From contig CAJOOD010000143.1 in the NCBI GenBank assembly GCA_905236085.1, forward strand, positions 1 to 5,962: a stretch of 5,962 bases of DNA, written 5' to 3'. Position numbers and translations under genes: made by a program. Under the pieces are notes generated by a model, which was given only the letters and a program-made list of their open reading frames with translations, was not told the origin of the DNA and did not search any database. Of this stretch, positions 1 to 5,962 are shown one piece after another. This DNA comes from an uncultured Bacilli bacterium. GTDB lineage: Bacteria; Bacillota_I; Bacilli_A; RFN20; CAG-826. Within the stretch, counting starts at the first letter, position 1; each line of letters begins with the position of its first letter.

Positions 1-832
1 AATTATCAAATTTGATTTAGATAATGGAATATATATCTTTGATCTCGCTGATATATACGATAATGGTGGCTCAGAAATTAAATTAGGCAATGTCTTAAGA
101 AAACATCCTGAATTAAGAGAAAAAATGTATATCCAAAGCAAAGGCTCTATTAGATTCTATGATAGAGGTGGATATTATGATCTAAGTTATGAACATATCA
201 TTGACGCGGTCAATAACTCATTAGATAGATTAGGCATCTCTTATCTAGATTGTTTCCTACTCCATCGACCAGATATATTCATGGATGCTAAAGAGGTTGC
301 AAGAGCCTTTAACGAACTATATGAGCAAGGCAAAGTTAAACATTTTGGAGTATCTAATTTCCCTAAAGAGGCTATTGAATATCTAAAAAAAGAAGTTAAA
401 CAAAAAATAGAATATAATCAAATTCAACTAGGTCTAGGCAATACCTTATTAATAGATGAAATATTTAATTTTAATGTTAATAATGATTTAGCTATATCTA
501 AGACAAGTGGAACATATTTCTATTTAAAAGAAAACGATATTGCTATACAAGCTTGGTCTCCATATATGGTTGGATTCTTTCAAGGAAGCCTATTCGATAA
601 TTACAAATATCCAAAAATAAATGAAGTTTTAGAGGGTTTCGCCAATAAATATCATACAAATAAGTGCGCAATTGCCACCGCCTTTATATTAGAACTTAAT
701 AAAGATATTAATGTCATAACTGGCTCCTTAGATATCAATCATATTCAAGAATCACTCGATGGAGAAAATATTGAATTAAGTAAAGAAGATTGGTATACAA
801 TTTATAAAGAATGTGGGCATAATCTCCCATAA
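1..832 (+). CDS. Aldo/keto reductase, YdhF-like (5' end cut by window)
   Basis: NAD(P)H-dependent oxidoreductase of the aldo/keto reductase superfamily, expected to be a cytoplasmic TIM barrel that reduces aldehydes, ketones or sugars. The reading frame is open from base 2, giving 276 visible residues; roughly the first 30 residues lie upstream, so the ATG at 125 is internal. The catalytic tetrad is visible: Asp14 and Tyr19 in FDLADIYD, Lys47 in YIQSK, and His88 in LLHRPD (numbered from base 2). These are followed by GVSNF, QAWSP and the late VITGSLDINHIQES cofactor-binding region, where the usual Arg after the Gly-Ser loop is not obvious. The ending DWYTIYKECGHNLP is typical of the YdhF-like subgroup, so the C-terminus is complete. 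It stops at TAA 830-832, nine bases before the LacI-family gene, and is probably cotranscribed with it. Its true substrate cannot be read from sequence; a role on sugars is inferred from its neighbours. Confidence 0.93.
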   Translation, partial: IIKFDLDNGIYIFDLADIYDNGGSEIKLGNVLRKHPELREKMYIQSKGSIRFYDRGGYYDLSYEHIIDAVNNSLDRLGISYLDCFLLHRPDIFMDAKEVARAFNELYEQGKVKHFGVSNFPKEAIEYLKKEVKQKIEYNQIQLGLGNTLLIDEIFNFNVNNDLAISKTSGTYFYLKENDIAIQAWSPYMVGFFQGSLFDNYKYPKINEVLEGFANKYHTNKCAIATAFILELNKDINVITGSLDINHIQESLDGENIELSKEDWYTIYKECGHNLP

Positions 833-841
833 ATAAAATAT

Positions 842-1861
842 ATGTCAAAGAAAGTTACCATATACGATATTGCTAGATATTTACATGTCACCCCTGCGAC
901 AGTATCTTATGCTTTAAATAATGTATCTAAAGTAAGCGAAGATACCAGGAAGGAAGTTTTAGCCGCGGCTAAAGAATTGGGATATTCTCGTGATTATAAT
1001 GCAGTAAGTTTATCCACTGGTAAAACTCACCTTATAGCCTTATTTCTTCCATTAGATGATATTTATCGCGCCTTTGTAGAAAATTCATTTTATGGGGAAT
1101 TTATCGGTAGTTTTGAAAAACAAATCCAAAAATATGGTTATGATTTATTAATCGAACCATTAATGAATGAAAAAGATTTATTACCTTGGCTTAGAGGTAG
1201 AGGAGTGGATGCTGCGGCGGTCATCGGTGTATTTCCTAAACATTATTATAAAGCCTTTAAAACCATCAATAAGCCAGTAGTCCTTGTCGATGCATTTGAT
1301 GAAAATAGTCAAGAATTTAACAATATTCGTGTTGAAGATAAAGATGGTACATATCTCGCGACTGAATATCTAATTAAAAACGGTCACACCAACATTGCCT
1401 TTGCTTCTGGCAATTATTTAAATTCTGTCGTCGATCAAAGAAGAGTGGACGGCTATAAGAAAGCCTTAGATGAATATAATATTCCATATAAAGAAGAATA
1501 CATGTATATATCAGAAGTCGGTTCTGATGGTGGATTAGCGATATCTAAAAACATTATGGACAATAAAGATATCACTGCGGTTGTTTGCGCTGCGGACTCC
1601 TTAGCTATAGGTATCATGAATGGTTATCGCTCCAGCGGAAAAGACATACCTAATGATTTATCTATTATCGGATTTGATGATATCATCTCATCTAGAATTG
1701 TCTATCCAGCCTTAACCACGGTAAAGCAAAATATATCCGAAAAAGGTCGTGTCGCAGCTAAACTTTTATTAGATGATTTAAAAAACAAAGAACTCAATCA
1801 TAAAACAGTGATATTAAACCCAGAATTAATCATTCGTGGGACGGTCAAAGCTATAAAATAG
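842..1861 (+). CDS. LacI/GalR-family transcriptional regulator
   Basis: Sugar-responsive DNA-binding regulator of 339 residues, the normal family length. The N-terminal helix-turn-helix spans about residues 5-27 (VTIYDIARYLHVTPATVSYA), followed by the third helix and a hinge region (about 48-60, ending LSTGKT). The hinge leucine in this family intercalates at a central CG of the operator. The effector/dimerisation domain is of the periplasmic-binding-protein type (about 64-335), with VEDKDG at 164-169, GHTNIAF from 181, GFDDI at 277-281 and PALTTVKQ at 289-296. In the recognition helix, the positions equivalent to LacI Tyr17, Gln18 and Arg22 are Pro18, Ala19 and Tyr23. The start has no Shine-Dalgarno; it lies in the same frame as the upstream reductase, nine bases after its stop, so translational coupling is plausible. 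A likely target is the operator pair 60-80 bases downstream, in front of the glycosidase gene. The effector sugar is unknown. Confidence 0.96.
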   Translation: MSKKVTIYDIARYLHVTPATVSYALNNVSKVSEDTRKEVLAAAKELGYSRDYNAVSLSTGKTHLIALFLPLDDIYRAFVENSFYGEFIGSFEKQIQKYGYDLLIEPLMNEKDLLPWLRGRGVDAAAVIGVFPKHYYKAFKTINKPVVLVDAFDENSQEFNNIRVEDKDGTYLATEYLIKNGHTNIAFASGNYLNSVVDQRRVDGYKKALDEYNIPYKEEYMYISEVGSDGGLAISKNIMDNKDITAVVCAADSLAIGIMNGYRSSGKDIPNDLSIIGFDDIISSRIVYPALTTVKQNISEKGRVAAKLLLDDLKNKELNHKTVILNPELIIRGTVKAIK

Positions 1862-1863
1862 GT

Positions 1864-1888
1864 GGTTAATAAAATTTAACTATTTTTT
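1864..1888 (+). terminator. Possible weak terminator after the LacI-family gene
   Basis: GTTAA (1865-1869) and TTAAC (1876-1880) can pair across a six-base loop, with one G-T wobble pair (1864/1881) at the base, followed by TATTTTTT. The stem is short and AT-rich, so this is at best a weak intrinsic terminator. It may instead be a chance pairing, or a degenerate half-site pair related to the operators at 1920-1941. Confidence 0.25.
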
Positions 1889-1919
1889 CCAATGATAAAT
1901 ATTTTATATTTATCTATTA

Positions 1920-1933
1920 GTTAACTAGTTAAC
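1920..1933. promoter_or_regulatory. Perfect 14-bp palindrome, candidate operator 1
   Basis: GTTAACTAGTTAAC equals its own reverse complement. It has the GTTAA-n4-TTAAC layout of LacI-family sites but a TA rather than a CG at the centre. It shares six bases (1928-1933) with the CG-centred site immediately downstream, so two dimers could not easily occupy both at once on the same DNA face. The regulator encoded at 842-1861 is the obvious candidate binder; this is inferred from position and motif. Confidence 0.6.
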
Positions 1934-1941
1934 CGATTAAC
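1928..1941. promoter_or_regulatory. LacI-type operator candidate 2 (central CG)
   Basis: GTTAACCGATTAAC fits GTTAAnCGnTTAAC, a form common for LacI-family operators in low-G+C Gram-positives; ten of the twelve bases outside the CG core are symmetric. The central CpG is where the hinge-helix leucine inserts in this family. It sits just after the gene for a LacI-family regulator and 8 bases upstream of the -35 box of the glycosidase promoter, a natural place for local control. Confidence 0.72.
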
Positions 1942-1949
1942 TTTTTATT

Positions 1950-1978
1950 TTGATTTTATTTTTTCTCTCACATATTAT
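1950..1978 (+). promoter_or_regulatory. Sigma-70-type promoter for the glycosidase lipoprotein
   Basis: A -35 box TTGATT (1950-1955) and a -10 box TATTAT (1973-1978) are separated by exactly 17 bases. A start near 1985 would leave a leader of only about 20 bases, still holding the AAAGGA ribosome binding site. The operator candidates lie upstream of the -35 box (centres near -50 and -58 from that start), which fits activation, or repression by interference or looping, rather than simple blocking of the start. The surrounding DNA is so AT-rich that a second promoter further upstream cannot be excluded. Confidence 0.55.
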
Positions 1979-1988
1979 GAAAGTGTAC

Positions 1989-1994
1989 AAAGGA
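1989..1994 (+). promoter_or_regulatory. Ribosome binding site of the glycosidase gene
   Basis: AAAGGA lies ten bases before the ATG at 2005. It fixes this start, which is also the one that gives a proper lipoprotein signal peptide. Confidence 0.8.
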
Positions 1995-2004
1995 CTTTAT
2001 AGAT

Positions 2005-4677
2005 ATGAAAAATGTGAAACGTTTTGCAATGCACCTTTTAACTTTTAGCGTGTTATTTGCCTTGCTCGGTTGTAACAACAATCCATCCGTAGATGATAGC
2101 TCTTCAGCATCTAATTCAAATTCACAAGATACCTCTAGTGAACATTCATCCACTCCTGGAGAATATTATGATGAAGAAAATTTTATCAATAGTGGAAGAA
2201 ATGTCACTGAAACCAAGATTGTAACCTATGAGGCCCCAAGTTTATTAACCACCTCTAATCAAGTCAAAGTTAAAGTTAATGATAATGATTTATTTGTCTA
2301 TGAGACTAGAGTCAATGATAGAAGAAAATTCTCATGGGACAATCCAACTAGAAAAGTTCCTTTAGTTAATTTCGATTTTGAAGGTAAAGTCCATATGGAA
2401 ATCGAAATATTAAACGATGTAGAAATAAATAATGCGAAAGTATCACCATTAGTCTACGGCATTGTCCCGGAAATTAACGGCAATAAAATCTCCTTTGATT
2501 TAAGTTATAACGATAATTATGTCGTGGAATATAATGATGATTCTGATACATCTATTCATATCTTCGCTAATGAATTAGAAAAAGAAAAGATGAGCGAAGA
2601 AGAAGCTAAAAATGATCCAAATAAGATATATATCGGTCCAGGCGTATATAATGCTGGCGCCTTCCCATTAAAAGATAATATTGAAATCTATCTCGCTGGA
2701 GGCTCTTATGTATATGGACAATTCTCTGGTGAAGACTTCTCTAATATTAAGATATATGGCAGAGGAATAGTCTCTGGAGAAATATATCAAAGAAGAAGCG
2801 AATCCGAATATAAATTACCAGTTGTATTGAGGAATTGTAGCGATATTACTATAAATGACATCACATTCTTAGATCCCGCTGGATGGGCAATTACCATCTA
2901 TAAGAGCGAAAATGTCTCTATTAATAATGTCAAGATTATCACCGCTAGACAAAACGGAGACGGAATATCTATTCAAAGTTCTAAACACGTCAATGTTAAA
3001 GGTGGATTTGTGAGAACTTGGGATGATTCTCTCGTCGTTAAGAATTCTGATAGAGGTACCACCGATGATGTCCACTTTAATGGAGTTACTGTTTGGACTG
3101 ATTTAGCCCAATCTATGGAAGTAGGATATGAAACATATGGAGCGACAATGAATGATATATCTTTTGAAAACATCACCGTTGTCCATAATTTTCATAAAGC
3201 CTTAATCTCCATGCATAACTGCGATGACGCTGTTATCAGCAATGTATCTTATAAAAACATCACCCTCGAAGATGGACATATGCTAGGCGATGATAGAAAT
3301 GATTTAGAAAACGATTTCTTAATCGACTTCACCATTGCTTATAACGTGGAATGGACTAAATCCGAAGGCGATAGAGGCTCTATTGATGGAGTTAATATTG
3401 AAAATGTTAATGTCTATTATATGGAAGATTCTATTGGCTGTAGATTCATGGGAGAAAAAGGAGCCTCCTCCATTAAAAATGTCACTATTAAAGGTGTTAA
3501 AATCAACGGAGAATTAATCAATTCATTAGATGAATTAGATGTCGCTAGAAATGAATATGTAGAAAATCTAACCTATACCAAATTAGACAAAGTATTAGGC
3601 GCTTATATCACTTTACCATATGAAGAAAATGTCACTAGTGATGAAGCACAAGTAACTAATAATCCTAATATCACTCAAGAAGGTATGCTAGTTCCATCAT
3701 TCTCATATCAACAAGGTGGACTCCCATATATCGGAGTTAAAGGTGATATTGAAACCACTAATGAAGTTACCCATGGAAGCGGAACCAAAACTACTACCCC
3801 AGTTGATGATGGAAGTGGAGACTTCACCAAAGAAGGAAGTAATGCTTCTTATCTCACCGATGGCGATGATAATACGGTCTTCTATTCTAAAGACTTTAAA
3901 GGTGAAGAAGATGAATTCATCGGTTTAACTCTTGAATTCTTAACTCCTGCGACAGTAGGTAAGGTAAGAATCAAAGGAGCCATTGATAACGAATATTTCT
4001 ATACATATTCTATTGAAATATGGTCTAGAAAGAAAAAGAGCGATGGCTCAATGAATGATAAATATACCAGATTAATTTCCTCTAAGGATTATGAATTAAC
4101 TCCCGCGAGCGGTAATGCGATTGATATCAATATCAACGCGCAGCTATATGGTGGGTTACAATTTAGGTTCTTTAGAAACGAATTAGCCAGCAAATCCTCG
4201 ATGATTTCTATCGCAGAGATAGAATTCTATCCTCCAGCATTAAGCTATGCCAAGGCTATTGTTGAATCCACTGAACACAATGATGTCTATAATGTTGAGA
4301 AGCTAGTAGACGGAGATCCAACTGGTACATCATATTACGAATCTAAGAGTCTACCCGCGACTATTGTTATCGATTTAGCGGATGTATATAACATTTCCAC
4401 TGTGGTCTTATGCCTACCTCCAAGTCTAAACTGGGCGGCTAGAACACAAAATATTGAAATATCCGTCAGCGATAGTAATGTCGCATACAATAAATCCACA
4501 ACATCATTCACCGTTGTTAAAGAAGCAACTGATTATTTATTCGACCCCGCAAGTGGTAATAGAGTTACTATTGAACTCACCCCAGTCGCATGTCGATATT
4601 TCAAATTGGTTATTAACTCTAATGACATTGGCAGATATGGAGCACAATTATCTGAAGTCAGTGTCTATGGAGTTTAA
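2005..4677 (+). CDS. Surface lipoprotein: GH28/GH49-like beta-helix glycosidase with two F5/8 type C modules
   Basis: Predicted secreted, membrane-anchored glycan-degrading enzyme of 890 residues. The signal peptide has basic residues at 2-6, a hydrophobic core and lipobox LLGC with lipidated Cys23, then a Ser/Asn/Thr-rich linker to about 52. A beta-rich N-terminal domain (about 60-200, with FSWDNPTRKVP and IHIFANELE) resembles the domain preceding many bacterial GH28-like enzymes. A right-handed parallel beta-helix follows (about 208-525: GPGVYNAG, YLAGGSYVYG, IYGRGIVSG and repeated NVxI-type rungs). Candidate acids are Asp319 (NGDG) and Asp340/Asp341 (TWDDS). Their spacing of 21/22 residues equals that of GH28 polygalacturonases, but the GHG histidine and the Arg-x-Lys motif are not found. 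Two discoidin-like modules end the protein (about 605-744 and 747-890, the latter with LNWAARTQ and QLSEVSVYGV), probably carbohydrate-binding. It is followed by tandem TAA codons. The GH28 versus GH49 assignment and the substrate remain open. Confidence 0.88.
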   Translation: MKNVKRFAMHLLTFSVLFALLGCNNNPSVDDSSSASNSNSQDTSSEHSSTPGEYYDEENFINSGRNVTETKIVTYEAPSLLTTSNQVKVKVNDNDLFVYETRVNDRRKFSWDNPTRKVPLVNFDFEGKVHMEIEILNDVEINNAKVSPLVYGIVPEINGNKISFDLSYNDNYVVEYNDDSDTSIHIFANELEKEKMSEEEAKNDPNKIYIGPGVYNAGAFPLKDNIEIYLAGGSYVYGQFSGEDFSNIKIYGRGIVSGEIYQRRSESEYKLPVVLRNCSDITINDITFLDPAGWAITIYKSENVSINNVKIITARQNGDGISIQSSKHVNVKGGFVRTWDDSLVVKNSDRGTTDDVHFNGVTVWTDLAQSMEVGYETYGATMNDISFENITVVHNFHKALISMHNCDDAVISNVSYKNITLEDGHMLGDDRNDLENDFLIDFTIAYNVEWTKSEGDRGSIDGVNIENVNVYYMEDSIGCRFMGEKGASSIKNVTIKGVKINGELINSLDELDVARNEYVENLTYTKLDKVLGAYITLPYEENVTSDEAQVTNNPNITQEGMLVPSFSYQQGGLPYIGVKGDIETTNEVTHGSGTKTTTPVDDGSGDFTKEGSNASYLTDGDDNTVFYSKDFKGEEDEFIGLTLEFLTPATVGKVRIKGAIDNEYFYTYSIEIWSRKKKSDGSMNDKYTRLISSKDYELTPASGNAIDININAQLYGGLQFRFFRNELASKSSMISIAEIEFYPPALSYAKAIVESTEHNDVYNVEKLVDGDPTGTSYYESKSLPATIVIDLADVYNISTVVLCLPPSLNWAARTQNIEISVSDSNVAYNKSTTSFTVVKEATDYLFDPASGNRVTIELTPVACRYFKLVINSNDIGRYGAQLSEVSVYGV

Positions 4678-4695
4678 TAATATATAAATTTTTAG

Positions 4696-4701
4696 AAAGG
4701 A
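4696..4701 (+). promoter_or_regulatory. Ribosome binding site of the second lipoprotein gene
   Basis: AAAGGA stands eight bases before the ATG at 4710, an ideal distance, and decides this start. I see no convincing terminator or -35/-10 pair in the 32 bases after the preceding stop, so the gene is probably cotranscribed with the glycosidase gene. Confidence 0.82.
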
Positions 4702-4709
4702 AAAGATTT

Positions 4710-5962
4710 ATGAAAAAGAAAAAACTTATCGTGCTGGCTGCTTCGTTAGGTTTACTTCTTGCCGCATGTGGTAATCAAGGTGGTGGAAATACATCTACAT
4801 CCACCAGTGAAGGACCTACTTCAACCACTTCAAGCGAAGAAATTCCTAGCTCATCCAGCGAAGAAGTCCCTCCTGTTGTTTCTTCATCATCCAGCGAGGA
4901 AGAAGTTATCATCAACCACCAAGATCCATTTGTGACAACCGTGGAAAACCCATCAACAATTCGTGCCTTTAATGAAAACTTTGACACCATGCTCGAAGAT
5001 TTCTCTGGCGAGACACCAAATGGCACAACTACAGGTGTATTCAACAAATCATTCTTAAGAGTTCTTGTTGATTCTAATGACACAAATGAACCAACCACAC
5101 CAGACGCTGCTATTTATAAGATGGCAACAGGTTCATATGAAATCCAAAATTATGAAGGCATTGGTTTCAAGATTAGAAAAGTTGGCGATGGTGTATTACC
5201 ATTATCCAATTTAGTCCTCGGTTTACGTGGAGATGATGCCTTTAAAGTCTTCCCAATTAATTTAGAAGAAGCTCTTGATGCTGATGGAGAAGCTTTACCA
5301 GAATTAAGTAATGAATTCCAAGATTTAGTCATTGCTCCAGGACAATCTATTGAAGACGCTAATACGTTATATGAATTAGCCACTGGTGGTGATTCCACTA
5401 CCAAAGTCTTAGATAAGATTCTTGGTTTCCATCTCTACGCTCTTGGCGAAGAATGCTCCGCAGTCGTCGAAATCGAAGAAGTCTACCTCATCAATGCTGG
5501 TGAAAAGGCTATCTTAGATACCTTTGCTCGTAGCAATGTTGGTGCTACTGATACAACATGCTGGTGGAGAGGTTCTACTGGTTTCATCGTCCAAAAAGGT
5601 GTTACCTTAAATAAGGCTAAATATGAATTAGAAGATGATGAAATTCTTAATTACGACTATGTCGCTCTTAACATCTTAGGCGATACATCTGGATTAAAAG
5701 TTAACAATGTTCCATATGCTAACTTAAAAGATGATTTAGGAAATGTTTTAACTGGTGCAGTTAATGGTGCTTTCTATAGCTATGTTATCGATTTAGAAGC
5801 ATCTAATGCTCTAGATGATAATAAATTAGTCCTTGAATCCACAACTGAAGTTGTAGTTTCACAAATCTTTGCAACCGATTTAATAGATGAACTCCCAGCG
5901 GAAGATTATCCATATGTCGATTTTGCAAATGTTTCTTATATCACTGACTTTAACTTCAATAT
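4710..5962 (+). CDS. Surface lipoprotein with tandem beta-rich modules (3' end cut by window)
   Basis: 417 codons are visible and the frame is still open at the window end. The signal peptide is clear: KKKK at 2-5, a hydrophobic core, and lipobox LLAAC with lipidated Cys20. A low-complexity tether rich in Ser, Thr, Glu and Gly follows to about residue 68, including SSSSEEV-type repeats. The rest is beta-rich. One module of about 180 residues (about 84-262) contains LGLRGDDAFKVFP (170-182) and GFHLYALG (239-246), ending in a strand with VYLINAG. ILDTF then opens a second module (about 267-412) containing CWWRGSTGF (284-292). ITDFNFN at the very end may open a third. The pattern suggests galactose-binding-like beta-sandwich modules, as in glycan-binding surface proteins, with a catalytic or binding domain possibly beyond the window. 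This is inferred from fold-like patterns; I do not recognise the family. It is probably in one operon with the glycosidase. Confidence 0.87.
   Translation, partial: MKKKKLIVLAASLGLLLAACGNQGGGNTSTSTSEGPTSTTSSEEIPSSSSEEVPPVVSSSSSEEEVIINHQDPFVTTVENPSTIRAFNENFDTMLEDFSGETPNGTTTGVFNKSFLRVLVDSNDTNEPTTPDAAIYKMATGSYEIQNYEGIGFKIRKVGDGVLPLSNLVLGLRGDDAFKVFPINLEEALDADGEALPELSNEFQDLVIAPGQSIEDANTLYELATGGDSTTKVLDKILGFHLYALGEECSAVVEIEEVYLINAGEKAILDTFARSNVGATDTTCWWRGSTGFIVQKGVTLNKAKYELEDDEILNYDYVALNILGDTSGLKVNNVPYANLKDDLGNVLTGAVNGAFYSYVIDLEASNALDDNKLVLESTTEVVVSQIFATDLIDELPAEDYPYVDFANVSYITDFNFN
4851..4897 (+). repeat. Short direct repeat in the Ser/Glu tether
   Basis: TCATCCAGCGA occurs at 4851-4861 and again, identical, at 4887-4897, a period of 36 bases or 12 codons. 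Each copy encodes the SSSE core of the extracellular tether. It looks like local duplication in a low-complexity linker and is a plausible site of length variation between strains. Confidence 0.5.

Noticed and set aside
125..832. ATG at 125 as the true start of the aldo/keto reductase
   Set aside because: The frame is open back to base 2 and encodes the conserved FDLADIYD segment with catalytic Asp and Tyr, so the gene begins before the window.
1968..2153. Short minus-strand reading frame over the start of the glycosidase gene
   Set aside because: It overlaps the promoter, ribosome binding site and signal-peptide codons of a well-supported gene and has no recognisable features.
2869..3176. 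Two overlapping minus-strand reading frames inside the beta-helix region
   Set aside because: They are antisense shadows of a clearly conserved coding region, with no ribosome binding site of their own noticed and no domain signs.
2005..4677. Calling the beta-helix enzyme a polygalacturonase
   Set aside because: The histidine and Arg-x-Lys motifs needed for galacturonate binding are not present, so only the broader GH28/GH49-like fold is supported.
4678..4709. Terminator or promoter between the two lipoprotein genes
   Set aside because: The 32 bases contain only AT-rich sequence with no stable hairpin followed by a T-run and no spaced -35/-10 pair; an operon link is simpler.
4775..5404. Two minus-strand reading frames opposite the second lipoprotein
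   Set aside because: The first is the antisense of the low-complexity Ser/Glu tether and both oppose a gene with signal peptide, lipobox and strong ribosome binding site.
1..5962. tRNA, rRNA, CRISPR, insertion sequence, phage or toxin-antitoxin content
   Set aside because: No cloverleaf, regularly spaced repeats, transposase or integrase motifs were seen; the window is almost wholly covered by four ordinary co-directional genes.

Overview
The window comes from an AT-rich bacterium, most likely a low-G+C Gram-positive (Bacillota-type) anaerobe. The reasons are the strong AAAGGA-type ribosome binding sites, two lipoproteins with Ser/Thr/Glu-rich tethers typical of cell-surface proteins of Gram-positives and wall-less relatives, AGA/TTA/GAA-rich codon use, and a LacI-type operator of the GTTAAnCGnTTAAC class. 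Tryptophan is written only as TGG and no in-frame TGA occurs in any of the four genes, so the standard bacterial code fits and a Mycoplasma/Spiroplasma code is not indicated. A gut or plant-polysaccharide-degrading lifestyle is inferred from gene content; the species cannot be named from this sequence.

All four genes lie on the + strand. (1) Positions 1-832 hold the 3' part of a YdhF-like aldo/keto reductase whose first few dozen codons lie upstream of the window. (2) Nine bases later, in the same frame and without a visible Shine-Dalgarno, comes a complete LacI/GalR-family regulator (842-1861). (3) A 143-base regulatory gap (1862-2004) contains a weak hairpin with a T-run, two overlapping palindromic operator candidates (1920-1941), a good sigma-70-type promoter (TTGATT, 17-base spacer, TATTAT at 1950-1978) and an AAAGGA ribosome binding site. 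(4) Positions 2005-4677 encode an 890-residue lipoprotein with a linker, a beta-rich N-terminal domain, a GH28/GH49-like right-handed beta-helix with three candidate catalytic aspartates, and two C-terminal F5/8 type C (discoidin-like) modules. (5) After 32 bases, with a strong ribosome binding site, a second lipoprotein starts at 4710 and runs off the end; its visible part is a Ser/Glu-rich tether followed by at least two beta-rich modules that I do not recognise with certainty.

The simplest reading is a small carbohydrate-utilisation locus. Two surface-anchored proteins bind and cut a glycan, a sugar-responsive LacI-family protein controls them through the operator cluster in front of the first, and the aldo/keto reductase works on a sugar or aldehyde product inside the cell. 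The substrate is not evident: the glycosidase keeps the GH28 aspartate spacing but lacks the His and Arg-x-Lys motifs of true polygalacturonases, so pectin should not be assumed. I found no RNA genes, CRISPR arrays, insertion sequences or phage genes.
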